Assembly (NCBI RefSeq): GCF_023130475.1
Contig: NZ_JAKHEX010000020.1
Span: 1-42,727 of the forward strand
Origin: Aciditerrimonas ferrireducens
GTDB taxonomy: Bacteria > Actinomycetota > Acidimicrobiia > Acidimicrobiales > UBA8190
Length of the DNA: 42,727 nucleotides
Direction: 5' to 3'
In this document: piece by piece, positions 1 to 9,942 of the stretch
Position numbering within the stretch: position 1 is the stretch's first letter
Layout: the number at the start of each line of letters is the position of its first letter
Notes under the pieces: generated by a model
Told to the model about the DNA's origin: nothing
Databases searched by the model: none
The model's input: the letters and a program-made list of their open reading frames with translations, nothing else
Made by a program: the position numbers and the translations under genes

Positions 1-117
1 GCGCAGCAGGCCACCGAGGTCCGCCACCTCGCCGCCAGCGGGCTCGGGGGCGCCGGGTGCCCCGGTGGTCGTCTCGGAGGCCAGGTCCAGCAGGTCGGGT
101 TCGGGTACCAGGCTCAT
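1..117 (-). CDS. ABC transporter component, N-terminus only (probable second permease, DppC type)
   Basis: The ATG at 117 opens 39 codons that run off the window edge, so this is a partial gene. The visible residues (MSLVPEPDLLDLASE..., rich in Glu, Gly, Pro) look like a soluble, low-complexity tail before any membrane segment. An SD-like GGAGGGA lies 6 bases before the ATG, and only 14 bases separate it from the stop of the DppB-like permease, so the two are co-transcribed. In oligopeptide ABC operons the gene after DppB is normally the second permease DppC, whose N-terminus is cytosolic; the assignment rests on that order, not on a recognised domain. Confidence 0.6.
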   Translation of the reverse strand, partial: MSLVPEPDLLDLASETTTGAPGAPEPAGGEVADLGGLLR

Positions 118-131
118 GACGGTCCCTCCGC

Positions 132-1085
132 TCAGGCAGCGGCGTAGCGGATCCGCGGATCCACCACGGCGTAGAGGATGTCGGCCAGCAGGTTCCCGGC
201 GACCGTGGCCACGGTGATGACGAAGGTCACCCCGAGCAGGGTCGGGATGTCCACGTTCAAGGCGGCGTCCACCGCCAGTTTGCCCATGCCCGGGTAGTTG
301 AAGACGTCCTCGGTGATGACCGCGCCGCTCACGATGGCCGGCACGGAGAGGCCGAGCAGGGTCACGATCGGGATGAGGGCGTTGCGCAGGGCGTGGGCCC
401 AGAGGACCCGGCGGGGTCCGACCCCCTTGGCCCGGGCGGTCCGGATGTAGTCCTGGGTCAGGGTCTCCATCATCGACGAGCGCATGTACCGGCTGAAGGA
501 GGCGATGGTGATGGCCGCCAGGGTCACCACCGGCAGGACCAGGCCCCGGGGATCGCTGAGGATCCCCCCGACGCTCTGGGCCTGGGGGGCCTCGACCGGG
601 AACCACTTGAGGTCCACGGCGAAGAAGAGGATGAGGAGCGTGCCGAGCAGGAACGAGGGCATGGCGTAGAAGATGAACGCCAGCCCGGTCAGCACGTAGT
701 CCTCCAGCCGGTTCCGGCGGACCACCTGGAAGATGCCGAGGGGGATGGCCACCACCAGGGCCAGGATGGTGGCCAACCCGACGAGGATCAGGGTCTTGGG
801 CAGGCGGGTCCCGATGAGGGTGAGGACCGGCTGGTTGTACTTCGGGGACCGGCCCAGCTGGAAGCGGGCCAGGTTCCAGACGTAGTGGAGGAACTGGTCC
901 CACAGCGGCAGGTCCAGGCCGTTCTGCCGCTTGAACTGGGCGATGGCGATGGCCGTGGCTCGTGGGCCGAGCACCGCGCGGGCCTCGCCGCCGGGGATGA
1001 CGTGGATGAGGAGGAACATGGCGGCGATGACCGCCAGGACCACGACGATGGCCTGGCCGAGCCGCCGGACGAGGAACCCGATCAC
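132..1085 (-). CDS. DppB-like ABC transporter permease (peptide/nickel family)
   Basis: A 317-aa integral membrane permease of the binding-protein-dependent dipeptide/oligopeptide importer family (DppB/OppB/GsiC). The first ~30 residues form the usual opening transmembrane helix (MIGFLVRRLGQAIVVVLAVI). Several hydrophobic segments follow, and near residues 215-240 is the cytoplasmic EAA-type loop (RTARAKGV...HALRNALIPI) that contacts the ATPase. The C-terminal end VVDPRIRYA is typical. The start is a GTG at 1085, placed exactly 6 bases after a TAGCAT -10 box, so the gene appears to have its own leaderless promoter, separate from the upstream binding-protein gene. It would bring peptides or a related solute across the membrane with the components on both sides. 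Confidence 0.93.
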   Translation of the reverse strand: MIGFLVRRLGQAIVVVLAVIAAMFLLIHVIPGGEARAVLGPRATAIAIAQFKRQNGLDLPLWDQFLHYVWNLARFQLGRSPKYNQPVLTLIGTRLPKTLILVGLATILALVVAIPLGIFQVVRRNRLEDYVLTGLAFIFYAMPSFLLGTLLILFFAVDLKWFPVEAPQAQSVGGILSDPRGLVLPVVTLAAITIASFSRYMRSSMMETLTQDYIRTARAKGVGPRRVLWAHALRNALIPIVTLLGLSVPAIVSGAVITEDVFNYPGMGKLAVDAALNVDIPTLLGVTFVITVATVAGNLLADILYAVVDPRIRYAAA

Positions 1086-1091
1086 GGCCGG

Positions 1092-1097
1092 ATGCTA
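1092..1097 (-). promoter_or_regulatory. -10 box (TAGCAT) of the DppB-like gene, leaderless
   Basis: TAGCAT on the minus strand, 6 bases before the GTG start at 1085. Transcription normally begins 6-8 bases after the -10, so the mRNA would start at the start codon. Confidence 0.6.
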
Positions 1098-1159
1098 GCC
1101 ACGGCCCGGCGGCGCGGCCGGGCGGAGCAGGTCGGACGGGAGCAGGCGGGCCGGTCGCG

Positions 1160-1191
1160 CCGAGCGGCCGGGGTCGCCCCCGGCCGCTCGG
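1160..1191 (-). terminator. Strong hairpin between binding-protein and permease genes
   Basis: Perfect 14-bp inverted repeat (arms 1160-1173 and 1178-1191) with a 4-base loop. In the minus-strand RNA the loop reads GCGA, a stable GNRA tetraloop. It lies 66 bases after the stop of the binding-protein gene and before the permease promoter. There is no U-tract, so it could be a terminator of the GC-rich type or an mRNA-stabilising 3' end. Confidence 0.6.
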
Positions 1192-1257
1192 TCGCTCCTC
1201 GGCTCGGCCCACCTGCGGCCAGCGGGGCTGGCCGGCGGGGAAGGACGAGCTCGCCGG

Positions 1258-3195
1258 TCACTTCTTCACGAAGTACCAGTACTCGGGGAAGAGGTTCGAG
1301 AACGGGTTCTGCGGCACCACGCCACGGAGGTTCTCGGCCACCTCGGTCAGCGAGTAGTCGGCGTTCGGCTCGTAGATGACCGGCAGCTGCTGGGCCAGGT
1401 AGTTCTGGTACTGGTCCAGGTTCGTCGTGGTCTGCACGGTCTGCTCGATGAGCTTGTCGGCCTCCGGGCTCGAGTAGTTGCCCGAGTTGGAGCCCGCGCC
1501 GGTGAGGAACAGGGTCTCACCCGAGGGGTAGTAGTCGGGGCTGTACTCCCAGCCACCGCCCCACCAGCCCATCTCCAGGCTGCAGCTCGACGGGCTCGTG
1601 CACGGGGGCGAGTAGTCGCCGACCACGGTGTTGAAGGTGCCTGGTGCCAGGGTGACGTTGATGCCCACCGACTTCCAGGCCGACTGCTCGATGGTGGCGG
1701 TCTGCTGGATCCAGGTCACCCCCGTGGCGTAGGCGAAGGTGAAGCTGAGCGGGGTGCCGGCGGGGATGCCGGCTCCGCACTCACCGGATCCGGTGCCAGG
1801 CTTCACGCAGGTGTCGGTCCCGTTCGGCACGACCTTCCAGCCGTGGTCGGCCAAAAGGGCCTTGGCCTTCGCCGGGTCGTAGGGGTAGGGGTTGGACTTC
1901 TCGTAGCTGTCCACGAACGAGTTCGGCGGCAGGACCGGCACCGGGCCGTAGCTCGGCACGCCGTAGCCCTTCAGCAGCTTCGAGATCATCGCCGTCTGGT
2001 CCACCAGGGACTGCATGGCCTGGCGGATGTAGAGCTGCTTGAAGATCGCGCCGGCCGCCCCGTGGTCACCGGTGGACTCGAACTTCAAGACGGCATAGTT
2101 GAACCCGAAGAGCACCCACGGATCCATGTAGTACTTGCCCGCCAGCCGCGGGTTGTTCGGACCGGGCTCGAGCGGGTTCGACGTGCTGGCCGTCAGGTCC
2201 GTGGTCGGGAGGTAGCCGACCGTCAGGTCACCGCCCAGCAGGGCGTTGTACTCGGCGTCCTCGGTGGTGAAGGGCACCTCCTCGAACTTCGAGATGATCG
2301 GCTTCTGGGGACCGGAGTAGTCGGGGTTCGGGACCATGACCACCTGGCCCGAGGTGCTGAACGACGCCAGCTTGAACGGCCCGTCGACCACCGACCAGAT
2401 CGGGCTCGAGGCGTAGCCGGCCAGGTTCTTGGCCTGGTTGGCCAGGAAGTTGTAGACCGCGGTGCACGCCGAGTCGGTCGAGGCCGCCCCGTAGGTCCCG
2501 GTCGAGCAGCCGCCCGAGCCCGGCGCCCCACCGAGGGAGGTCACGTCCCAGGCCTTCGGCATGGGGGTGATCTGGGACAGCTCGTTGTAGAGCAACCAGG
2601 TCGGGTTGTAGGACCGGTTGAAGGTGATGGTCAGCTGGGTGGGGCTGTCCACCGTGACGCTGGTGACGTTGTCCGGGAAGTACCCCGGCACGTAGTCGTA
2701 CCAGTTGTTCTTCTCGGCGTGCAGCATGTTCATCCAGAACAGCACGTCGTTGGCGGTGACCTGCTCCCCGTTCGACCACATGTAGTGCTTCAGGGTGATG
2801 GTGGCCACGCTGTCGTTCTTCGAGAACACCGGCAGGTCGGCCAGCGAGAGCGCTGGGTCGACCGTCGGGCTCGTGCTCTGCGGCGACCCGAACATGTAGA
2901 GGGGCCGGTAGAGCAGGTACTGGAACTGCGAGATGTTGTCGACCGTCGAGTACTGGGACGTGTCGAAGGGGAAGATGTAGTTCGGCGTGGCCGAGGGCGG
3001 CTCCGCCCAGACCACCGTGCCCCCGGTCAGCTTCGTGCCCCCGGAGGGGATCGCGGAGGCCTTCGTCGGCGCCGCTGCGCTGCTCGAGGACGACGAGCAC
3101 GAGGCCAGGGTGAGCGCGCCCACGCAGAGCACGCCGACGCCCCCCAGTGCTCGACGCATTCGGCGGCTCGGGGTGCCGCCACGGATGGTTCGCAT
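1258..3195 (-). CDS. ABC transporter substrate-binding lipoprotein, family 5
   Basis: Extracytoplasmic solute-binding protein of the peptide/nickel class (SBP_bac_5), 645 aa. A twin-Arg-containing basic N-terminus is followed by a hydrophobic stretch and the lipobox LASC, then a Ser/Ala-rich linker, so the mature protein should be lipid-anchored outside the membrane. The body shows family features such as the WSNGEQVTANDVLFW region and a late NPYPYDPAKAKALL segment. I place the start at the ATG at 3195 because a strong SD (AGGAGGGAGG) lies just before it. A GTG at 3240 would add 15 residues but would place that SD inside the gene. It feeds the permeases that follow on the same strand. Confidence 0.93.
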   Translation of the reverse strand: MRTIRGGTPSRRMRRALGGVGVLCVGALTLASCSSSSSSAAAPTKASAIPSGGTKLTGGTVVWAEPPSATPNYIFPFDTSQYSTVDNISQFQYLLYRPLYMFGSPQSTSPTVDPALSLADLPVFSKNDSVATITLKHYMWSNGEQVTANDVLFWMNMLHAEKNNWYDYVPGYFPDNVTSVTVDSPTQLTITFNRSYNPTWLLYNELSQITPMPKAWDVTSLGGAPGSGGCSTGTYGAASTDSACTAVYNFLANQAKNLAGYASSPIWSVVDGPFKLASFSTSGQVVMVPNPDYSGPQKPIISKFEEVPFTTEDAEYNALLGGDLTVGYLPTTDLTASTSNPLEPGPNNPRLAGKYYMDPWVLFGFNYAVLKFESTGDHGAAGAIFKQLYIRQAMQSLVDQTAMISKLLKGYGVPSYGPVPVLPPNSFVDSYEKSNPYPYDPAKAKALLADHGWKVVPNGTDTCVKPGTGSGECGAGIPAGTPLSFTFAYATGVTWIQQTATIEQSAWKSVGINVTLAPGTFNTVVGDYSPPCTSPSSCSLEMGWWGGGWEYSPDYYPSGETLFLTGAGSNSGNYSSPEADKLIEQTVQTTTNLDQYQNYLAQQLPVIYEPNADYSLTEVAENLRGVVPQNPFSNLFPEYWYFVKK

Positions 3196-3290
3196 GGACC
3201 CTCCCTCCTCGTCACGGACCGGTGCCGATGGTCGGCTCACCGGTGCCTACCCCCGCTTCCGTCACCTGATCGTCACGGAACGCTTGCCGA

Positions 3291-3296
3291 ACCGTA
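3291..3296 (-). promoter_or_regulatory. Possible -10 box (TACGGT) of the binding-protein gene
   Basis: TACGGT on the minus strand with a weak -35 (GTGCAA) 17 bases upstream. It predicts a leader of about 90 bases before the ATG at 3195. It is the best candidate in the 203-bp divergent gap to the TPR gene but weakly supported. Confidence 0.3.
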
Positions 3297-3386
3297 ACCC
3301 AACGCGAGCCCTGTTGCACGTGTTGGGACCGAACTTGGCCCGCGAGCAGGATCCCCTTGGCGCGTCGGGTCCCGTTCGGGGGGCGC

Positions 3387-3392
3387 TAGCCT
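3387..3392 (+). promoter_or_regulatory. -10 box (TAGCCT) of the TPR gene, leaderless
   Basis: TAGCCT followed by 6 bases and then the GTG at 3399. Confidence 0.6.
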
Positions 3393-3398
3393 GCCACG

Positions 3399-4442
3399 GT
3401 GGCTCCCCGGCACCCTGCCTCCCCCGATCGGCGCGCCGGCGCCGCCCAGGGCGGTCGTTCCGGGCGCCGGGCGGGGGTGTCTCGCCAGGGAGCAGGCGAG
3501 CCGACCGGGCGGGCGCGGGCCTGGGGTGCGGTGGCCCGCCAGGGGGTGCGTCAGGGAGGGCGACCGGCCCGGTCGGTGGGCCGCGGGGCGGGGTCGCCGC
3601 CAGGACCGGCCCCTGGCAGCTCGGAGGTCGTCGAGCGAAGGGCTCAGCGCGTCGAGCGGGTGCCCAAGGGCCCGAGCCCGAGCCAGGGACCTCGAGGTGG
3701 CCGGCCCGCCCGTCCGCCGGCCCCGGTCGAGCTGGACGGGGAGGTGGTGCGGGAGCTGGAGGACGCCGGCGGCCCCCGAGCCGGCCGGTTGGTCGCCGAG
3801 CTGACCCGGGCGGCCGAGGCCTACGCCGCCGACCGCTATCTCGACGCCCTGCGCATCACGAGCCGCTTGGTCCGCGTCGCCCCCGGGTCGGCGGCCGTCC
3901 GGGAGCTGCACGGGCTCGCCTGCTACCGGCTGGGCCGCTGGCGCCAGGCCCTCGGTCACCTGCAGGCAGCCGCCGAGCTGACCGGCGGCGACGTGAGCCA
4001 GCTGCCGGTCGTGATGGACTGCCATCGGGCGCTGGGCCAGCACCGGGAGGTGGCGGCCCGGTTCGAGGAGCTCCGGCGGGCGTCCCCGGACGCCGACCTG
4101 CTGGCCGAAGGCCGCTTGGTGCTCGCCGGGGACCTGGCCGACCAGGGGGACCTGCAGGGGGCGGTCGCGCTCCTGGTCGAGGCAGGGGCCATGCGGCGGC
4201 GGGCGAACCCGGCGGCCCGCCACCTACGGCAGTGGTACCTGCTGGGCGACCTCCTGGAGCGCAGCGGGGACCTGGCCGGCGCCCGGGAGCTCTTCGCCCG
4301 GGTGGTCGCCGCCGACCCCGAGCTGGCCGACGCCGCGGCCCGCCTCGAAGCCCTGGGCGGGCCCCCGGGCACGGTCCGGACGCGCCGAGGACGACGACCG
4401 GCCGAGGACCGCACCCTGGGCGACCTGGCCCGTCGCCCCTGA
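3399..4442 (+). CDS. Tetratricopeptide-repeat protein with basic disordered N-terminus
   Basis: A 347-aa protein in two parts. Residues 1 to about 110 are an Arg/Gly/Pro/Ser-rich, very basic, low-complexity tail. Residues ~115-320 are helical and built from TPR-like units, for example YAADRYLDALRITSRLVRVA, LACYRLGRWRQALGHLQAA and LGDLLERSGDLAGARELFARV. TPR domains bind other proteins; there is no catalytic motif. It has no signal peptide or membrane segment, so it should be cytosolic, and the basic tail could contact nucleic acid or the ribosome (inference). The GTG start sits 6 bases after TAGCCT. The low complexity of the first 100 residues leaves open a later start. Confidence 0.75.
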   Translation: MAPRHPASPDRRAGAAQGGRSGRRAGVSRQGAGEPTGRARAWGAVARQGVRQGGRPARSVGRGAGSPPGPAPGSSEVVERRAQRVERVPKGPSPSQGPRGGRPARPPAPVELDGEVVRELEDAGGPRAGRLVAELTRAAEAYAADRYLDALRITSRLVRVAPGSAAVRELHGLACYRLGRWRQALGHLQAAAELTGGDVSQLPVVMDCHRALGQHREVAARFEELRRASPDADLLAEGRLVLAGDLADQGDLQGAVALLVEAGAMRRRANPAARHLRQWYLLGDLLERSGDLAGARELFARVVAADPELADAAARLEALGGPPGTVRTRRGRRPAEDRTLGDLARRP

Positions 4443-4496
4443 GGGCCCGTCGTCCCCGAGCACGCCCTGGGTCCGAGCGGCCCGCAGGCGGCGGCG

Positions 4497-4508
4497 TCGA
4501 CCGGTCGA
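4497..4508 (+). promoter_or_regulatory. 12-bp palindrome upstream of threonine aldolase
   Basis: TCGACCGGTCGA is a perfect palindrome centred 28 bases before the -10 box at 4531, that is near -40 of the predicted transcript start. The position suits a regulator binding over the -35 region. No regulator is known. Confidence 0.35.
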
Positions 4509-4530
4509 TCCCCGAGGCGGGTCCGGCCCC

Positions 4531-4536
4531 TAGCCT
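4531..4536 (+). promoter_or_regulatory. -10 box (TAGCCT) of threonine aldolase, leaderless
   Basis: TAGCCT, 6 bases, then the GTG at 4543. Same hexamer and same spacing as the TPR gene before it. Confidence 0.6.
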
Positions 4537-4542
4537 GGGTCC

Positions 4543-5595
<1,053 letters not shown>

Positions 5596-5675
5596 CATCC
5601 GACGCGGTCCCCTCGGGGGTGTTCGGCTGGCCGTCGACGCCCCGGTGGGGAGCCGAGAGCGAAGGAGGCGTGGCG

Positions 5676-6731
5676 GTGGCAACGGACATCGCAGGGCTGC
5701 TCGGTGACGAGGCCGAGGAGCTGTTGACCCACGAGTGCAAGGGCGTGCCCCGCGACGAGCTGGTCCTGCCGGGGCCCGACATCGTGGACCGGGTGTTCCG
5801 GGACAGCGACCGGCCCGTGCCGGTGCTGCGGAGCCTGGCAACCCTCTACGGCACGGGCCGACTGGGCGGGACCGGCTACCTGTCGATCCTGCCGGTCGAC
5901 CAAGGGATCGAGCACTCGGGGGCGGCCAGCTTCGCCAAGAACCCGGCCTACTTCGACCCGGCGAACCTCTGCGAGCTGGCCATCGAGGCCGGGTGCTCGG
6001 CCATCGCGACGACCCTCGGGGGCCTCGGGGTGGTGGCCCGTCGCTACGCCCACAAGATCCCCTTCATCGTGAAGCTGAACCACAACGACTTCCTGCACTA
6101 CCCGAACACCTACGACCAGGTCATGTTCGCCCAGGTGGCCCAGGCGGCTGACCTGGGGGCGATCGGGGTGGGGGCCACCATCTACTTCGGCTCCGAGCAG
6201 AGCGACCGCCAGCTCCAGGAGGTCTCGGCGGCCTTCGCCGAGGCCCATCGGCGGGGCTTGTTCACCGTCCTGTGGTGCTACCTGCGGAACCCGGCCTTCA
6301 AGACGAAGGACGCCGACTACCACGTGGCCGCGGACCTGACCGGCCAGGCGAACCACATCGGGGTCACCTTGGAGGCCGACCTCATCAAGCAGAAGCAGCC
6401 GGAGAACAACGGGGGCTACGTGGCCCTCGGCTTCGGCCGGACCGATCCCCTGGTCTACGACCAGCTGACCACCGCCAACCCGATCGACCTGACCCGCTGG
6501 CAGGTCCTGAACTGCTACGCCGGGCGGATCGGGCTCATCAACTCCGGCGGGGAGTCCCGGGGGGCCGGGGACCTGGCCCAGGCGGTGCGGACGGCGGTCA
6601 TCAACAAGCGGGCCGGCGGGACGGGCCTCATCGTGGGCCGCAAGGCCTTCCAGCGCCCCATGGCCGAGGGGGTGGCGCTGCTCCACGCCGTCCAGGACGT
6701 CTTCCTCGACCCGTCGGTGACCATCGCCTGA
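5676..6731 (+). CDS. fbaB: Class I fructose-bisphosphate aldolase, FbaB/DhnA type
   Basis: Schiff-base aldolase of 351 aa that interconverts fructose 1,6-bisphosphate with dihydroxyacetone phosphate and glyceraldehyde 3-phosphate. The sequence has the family blocks [29 protein letters not shown] and the [15 protein letters not shown] segment with the expected Schiff-base lysine. The late [12 protein letters not shown] block is the phosphate-binding region. I choose the GTG at 5676: the SD AAGGAGG (5662-5668) is 7 bases away, whereas the in-frame GTG at 5670 is only 1 base from it. It is one of the few genes here with a clear leader and SD. Class I rather than class II aldolase is less usual among high-GC actinobacteria. 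Confidence 0.93.
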   Translation: MATDIAGLLGDEAEELLTHECKGVPRDELVLPGPDIVDRVFRDSDRPVPVLRSLATLYGTGRLGGTGYLSILPVDQGIEHSGAASFAKNPAYFDPANLCELAIEAGCSAIATTLGGLGVVARRYAHKIPFIVKLNHNDFLHYPNTYDQVMFAQVAQAADLGAIGVGATIYFGSEQSDRQLQEVSAAFAEAHRRGLFTVLWCYLRNPAFKTKDADYHVAADLTGQANHIGVTLEADLIKQKQPENNGGYVALGFGRTDPLVYDQLTTANPIDLTRWQVLNCYAGRIGLINSGGESRGAGDLAQAVRTAVINKRAGGTGLIVGRKAFQRPMAEGVALLHAVQDVFLDPSVTIA

Positions 6732-6750
6732 GCTGGGTCGGCGCGCTGGT

Positions 6751-6756
6751 AGGCTC
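6751..6756 (+). promoter_or_regulatory. Possible -10 box (TAGGCT) of korAB
   Basis: TAGGCT in the 108-bp gap before korA. It predicts a leader of about 77 bases. Confidence 0.4.
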
Positions 6757-6839
6757 GGGTCGGCGGGCCCACCGGCCCGGACCCCTCGGGGCCGTGACCG
6801 GTCCGGCCCGGCTCGTCGTCGCCCGGACCGGGAGGGGCT

Positions 6840-8750
6840 GTGTCCACTGTGGTGCCTCGCAAGACCAAGGAACTCGACCGAGTCGTCGTGCGCTTCGCCG
6901 GCGACTCGGGGGACGGGATGCAGCTGACCGGGAGCCGGTTCACCACCGTCAGCTCGCTGCTTGGGAACGACACGGCCACGCTGCCGGACTTCCCGGCGGA
7001 GATCCGGGCGCCGGCGGGGACCCTGGCCGGGGTGTCGGCGTTCCAGGTCCACATCTCGGACCACGACATCTTGACCCCGGGGGACGCCCCGAACGTGCTC
7101 GTGGCCATGAACCCCGCGGCGCTGCGGGCGAACCTGGGGCTCATGGCCCCCGGCGGCACGATCATCGTGAACGTCGACGCCTTCGACCAGCGGTCCCTCG
7201 AGAAGGCCGGCTACCAGGCCAACCCGCTCAGCGATGGGTCCCTGGCCGCCTTCACGGTCTACGAGGTGCCCATGACCTCCCTGACCATGCAGGTCGGCAA
7301 GGAGGCCGGCGTGAAGCCCCGGGACGCCGAGCGGTCGAAGAACTTCTTCGCCTTGGGCCTGGTGAGCTGGCTCTACAGCCGCCCGGTGGAGCCGACCTTG
7401 GCCTGGATCGCCGAGCGCTTCGGCGGGCGGCCGGAGGTCGCCGAGGTGAACACCCGGGCCTTCAAGGCCGGCTACCACTTCGGGGAGACCGCCGAGCTGT
7501 TCGAGTCGAACTACCAGGTCCGGCCGGCGCCGGTGGAGCCGGGGACCTACACGAACGTGACCGGCAACACCGCCTTGGCCTGGGGCCTCATCGCTGCGGC
7601 CCGGCAGGCGAAGCTGCCGCTGTTCCTCGGCTCCTACCCCATCACGCCGGCCTCCGACATCCTCCACGAGCTGTCGAAGCAGAAGCACTTCGGGGTGCGG
7701 ACCCTCCAGGCCGAGGACGAGATCGCCGGGATCGGGGCGGCCATCGGGGCGGCCTTCGGCGGTGCGCTCGGGGTGACGACCACCTCGGGGCCCGGCATGG
7801 ACCTCAAGGCCGAGGCCGTGGGCCTGGCGGTGAACCTGGAGCTGCCGCTGGTGGTGGTGGACATCCAGCGGGCCGGGCCGTCGACGGGGATGCCGACGAA
7901 GACCGAGCAGGGCGACCTGCTCCAGGCGCTCTACGGTCGGCACGGGGAGGCGCCGGTGCCGGTGGTGGCGGCCATGACCCCCTCGCACTGCTTCGACGTG
8001 GCCATCGAGGCGGCCCGGATCGCCGTGACGTACCGGACCCCGGTCATCCTGCTCTCCGACGGCTACCTGGCCAACGGGGCGGAGCCCTGGCGGCTGCCGG
8101 CGGTCGAGGACCTGCCGACCATCGAGGCGAACTTCGCCACCCAGCCGAACCACGAGCGGGCCGACGGCACGGCCGAGTTCTGGCCGTACCTGCGGGACCC
8201 GGTGACCCTGGCTCGGCCCTGGGCCGTGCCGGGCACGCCCGGGCTCGAGCACCGCATCGGCGGCCTGGAGAAGCAGGCGGGGAGCGGCAACGTCTCCTAC
8301 GACGGGGAGAACCACGAGCGGATGGTCCACGAGCGGGCGGCCAAGCTGGCGGCCGTCGCGGCCAGCATCCCCCCGGTCGCCGTCGACGACCCCGACGGCC
8401 TGGGGAGCGCGCCGGTCCTGGTGCTCGGCTGGGGCTCCACCTACGGGGCCATCGCCGCCGGGGTCCGCCGGGTCCGGGCCCGGGGCCTCAAGGTCGCCCA
8501 CGCCCACCTGGTGCACCTGAACCCCTTCCCGTCGAACCTCGGCGAGGTCCTGCGGGCCTACCCGAAGGTCCTGGTGCCGGAGGTGAACCTGGGGCAGCTG
8601 GTGAAGCTGGTGCGGGCCGAGTTCCTGGTCGACGCCCAGCCGCTCACCAAGGTGCAGGGCCAGCCGTTCCGGGCCCGGGAGATCGAGGAAGCAGTCCTCG
8701 ACACCCTCGGGGTGGCGGCTGGGAGCGCGACGAGCGAGGAGCAGGAATGA
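6840..8750 (+). CDS. korA: 2-oxoacid:ferredoxin oxidoreductase alpha subunit (fused gamma-alpha), KorA
   Basis: Large subunit (636 aa) of a CoA-dependent 2-oxoacid:ferredoxin oxidoreductase, most like actinobacterial 2-oxoglutarate enzymes. The gamma domain comes first (residues ~15-200, starting [17 protein letters not shown]). The pyrimidine-binding alpha domain follows from about 235 ([17 protein letters not shown]), with [20 protein letters not shown] and [16 protein letters not shown]. The start is uncertain: GTG at 6840, 6849 or 6852, with the GGGAGGGG ribosome site at 6830-6837 not ideally spaced for any. The stop overlaps the korB start as ATGA. It works with KorB to oxidise 2-oxoglutarate to succinyl-CoA, or the reverse with reduced ferredoxin. 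Confidence 0.92.
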   Translation: MSTVVPRKTKELDRVVVRFAGDSGDGMQLTGSRFTTVSSLLGNDTATLPDFPAEIRAPAGTLAGVSAFQVHISDHDILTPGDAPNVLVAMNPAALRANLGLMAPGGTIIVNVDAFDQRSLEKAGYQANPLSDGSLAAFTVYEVPMTSLTMQVGKEAGVKPRDAERSKNFFALGLVSWLYSRPVEPTLAWIAERFGGRPEVAEVNTRAFKAGYHFGETAELFESNYQVRPAPVEPGTYTNVTGNTALAWGLIAAARQAKLPLFLGSYPITPASDILHELSKQKHFGVRTLQAEDEIAGIGAAIGAAFGGALGVTTTSGPGMDLKAEAVGLAVNLELPLVVVDIQRAGPSTGMPTKTEQGDLLQALYGRHGEAPVPVVAAMTPSHCFDVAIEAARIAVTYRTPVILLSDGYLANGAEPWRLPAVEDLPTIEANFATQPNHERADGTAEFWPYLRDPVTLARPWAVPGTPGLEHRIGGLEKQAGSGNVSYDGENHERMVHERAAKLAAVAASIPPVAVDDPDGLGSAPVLVLGWGSTYGAIAAGVRRVRARGLKVAHAHLVHLNPFPSNLGEVLRAYPKVLVPEVNLGQLVKLVRAEFLVDAQPLTKVQGQPFRAREIEEAVLDTLGVAAGSATSEEQE

Positions 8751-9781
8751 CCGATCTGGCCGTGCCGACGACCACCCGGAAGGACTGGGCCTCGGACCAG
8801 GAGGTCCGCTGGTGCCCGGGGTGCGGGGACTACTCGATCCTGGCCGCCCTCCAGATGCTCCTGCCCGAGCTGGGGGTGCGTCGGGAGAACACCGTGTTCG
8901 TCTCGGGGATCGGCTGCGCGGCCCGGTTCCCCTACTACATGCAGACCTACGGCATGCACACCATCCACGGCCGGGCCCCGGCGATCGCCACCGGCCTGGC
9001 GGTCACCCGGCCGGACCTCGACGTGTGGGTGGTGACCGGGGACGGGGACGCCCTCTCCATCGGGGGCAACCACCTCATCCACGCCCTTCGGCGGAACGTG
9101 AACATCACCATCCTGTTGTTCAACAACCAGATCTACGGGTTGACCAAGGGCCAGTACTCGCCGACCTCGGAGGTGGGCAAGGTCACGAAGTCCACGCCCT
9201 TTGGCTCCTTGGACACCCCCTTCAACCCGATCAGCCTGGCCCTTGGTGCCGAGGCCACCTTCGTGGCCCGCACCCACGACATGGACCGCAAGCACATGCA
9301 GGAGACCTTCCGCCGGGCCCACGAGCACCGGGGGGCGGCCTTCGTCGAGATCTACCAGAACTGCAACGTCTTCAACGACGGTGCCTTCGAGCGGATCACC
9401 GGCCGGGACCAGCGGGCCGACATGCTGATCCCGCTGGTGCACGGCCAGCCGATCGTCTTCGGCGCCGAGGGCCAGTACGGCGTGGTCATGGGGGAGGACG
9501 GGCAGCTGCGGATCGCCCCGGTCGCCGAGGTGGGGGTGGAGCGGGTCCTCGTGCACGACGAGCACCGCGACGACCCTGGCCTGGCTTTCGCCCTGTCCCG
9601 TCTGGCCCGCGGCCCCTTTGAGCCGACCCCCATCGGGGTGTTCCGGGACGTGGAGCGACCCGAGTACGGGGAGGCCATGACCCGGCAGCTGCTCGAGGCC
9701 CAGGAGCGCCGGGGACCCGGGGACCTGGCTGCCCTCTTGGCCTCGGGCGGCACGTGGGAGGTCCCGGGGCCCGCACATTGA
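8747..9781 (+). CDS. korB: 2-oxoacid:ferredoxin oxidoreductase beta subunit, KorB
   Basis: Thiamine-pyrophosphate-binding subunit (344 aa). Cysteines expected to hold the [4Fe-4S] cluster are visible in WCPGCGDYS, in GIGCAARFP and in YQNCNVFND. The TPP/Mg motif is [14 protein letters not shown] followed by [11 protein letters not shown]. Its ATG at 8747 overlaps the korA stop (ATGA), which couples translation of the two subunits. No ferredoxin gene lies beside the pair, so the electron partner is encoded elsewhere. In Mycobacterium tuberculosis the homologous pair carries 2-oxoglutarate oxidation when the dehydrogenase complex is restrained. Confidence 0.93.
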   Translation: MTDLAVPTTTRKDWASDQEVRWCPGCGDYSILAALQMLLPELGVRRENTVFVSGIGCAARFPYYMQTYGMHTIHGRAPAIATGLAVTRPDLDVWVVTGDGDALSIGGNHLIHALRRNVNITILLFNNQIYGLTKGQYSPTSEVGKVTKSTPFGSLDTPFNPISLALGAEATFVARTHDMDRKHMQETFRRAHEHRGAAFVEIYQNCNVFNDGAFERITGRDQRADMLIPLVHGQPIVFGAEGQYGVVMGEDGQLRIAPVAEVGVERVLVHDEHRDDPGLAFALSRLARGPFEPTPIGVFRDVERPEYGEAMTRQLLEAQERRGPGDLAALLASGGTWEVPGPAH

Positions 9782-9855
9782 GTGGCGGGTCGGGCGATGC
9801 CCCGGCCGGCGCGGGTCAAGGGATCGTCCGGCTCGACCGATACCCCCGGTGTCGA

Positions 9856-9903
9856 CCGGCACCGGGCGGCGACGGTCGAGGGGCACGCCGCCCCCGGTGC
9901 CGG
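9856..9903 (+). terminator. Long GC hairpin after korB
   Basis: Inverted repeat with arms 9856-9871 (CCGGCACCGGGCGGCG) and 9886-9903, allowing a two-base bulge, and a 14-base loop. It lies between the converging korB and MFS genes and could end both transcripts. No U-tract is present. The rest of the 161-bp gap shows nothing else. Confidence 0.5.
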
Positions 9904-9942
9904 GCCGGTGCCGATCGTGCCGGAGACCTCCTGCTGGGCCCC

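Noticed and set aside
3196..3240. N-terminal extension of the binding protein from the GTG at 3240
   Set aside because: The strong AGGAGGGAGG site lies immediately before the ATG at 3195, and the lipoprotein signal starts normally there.
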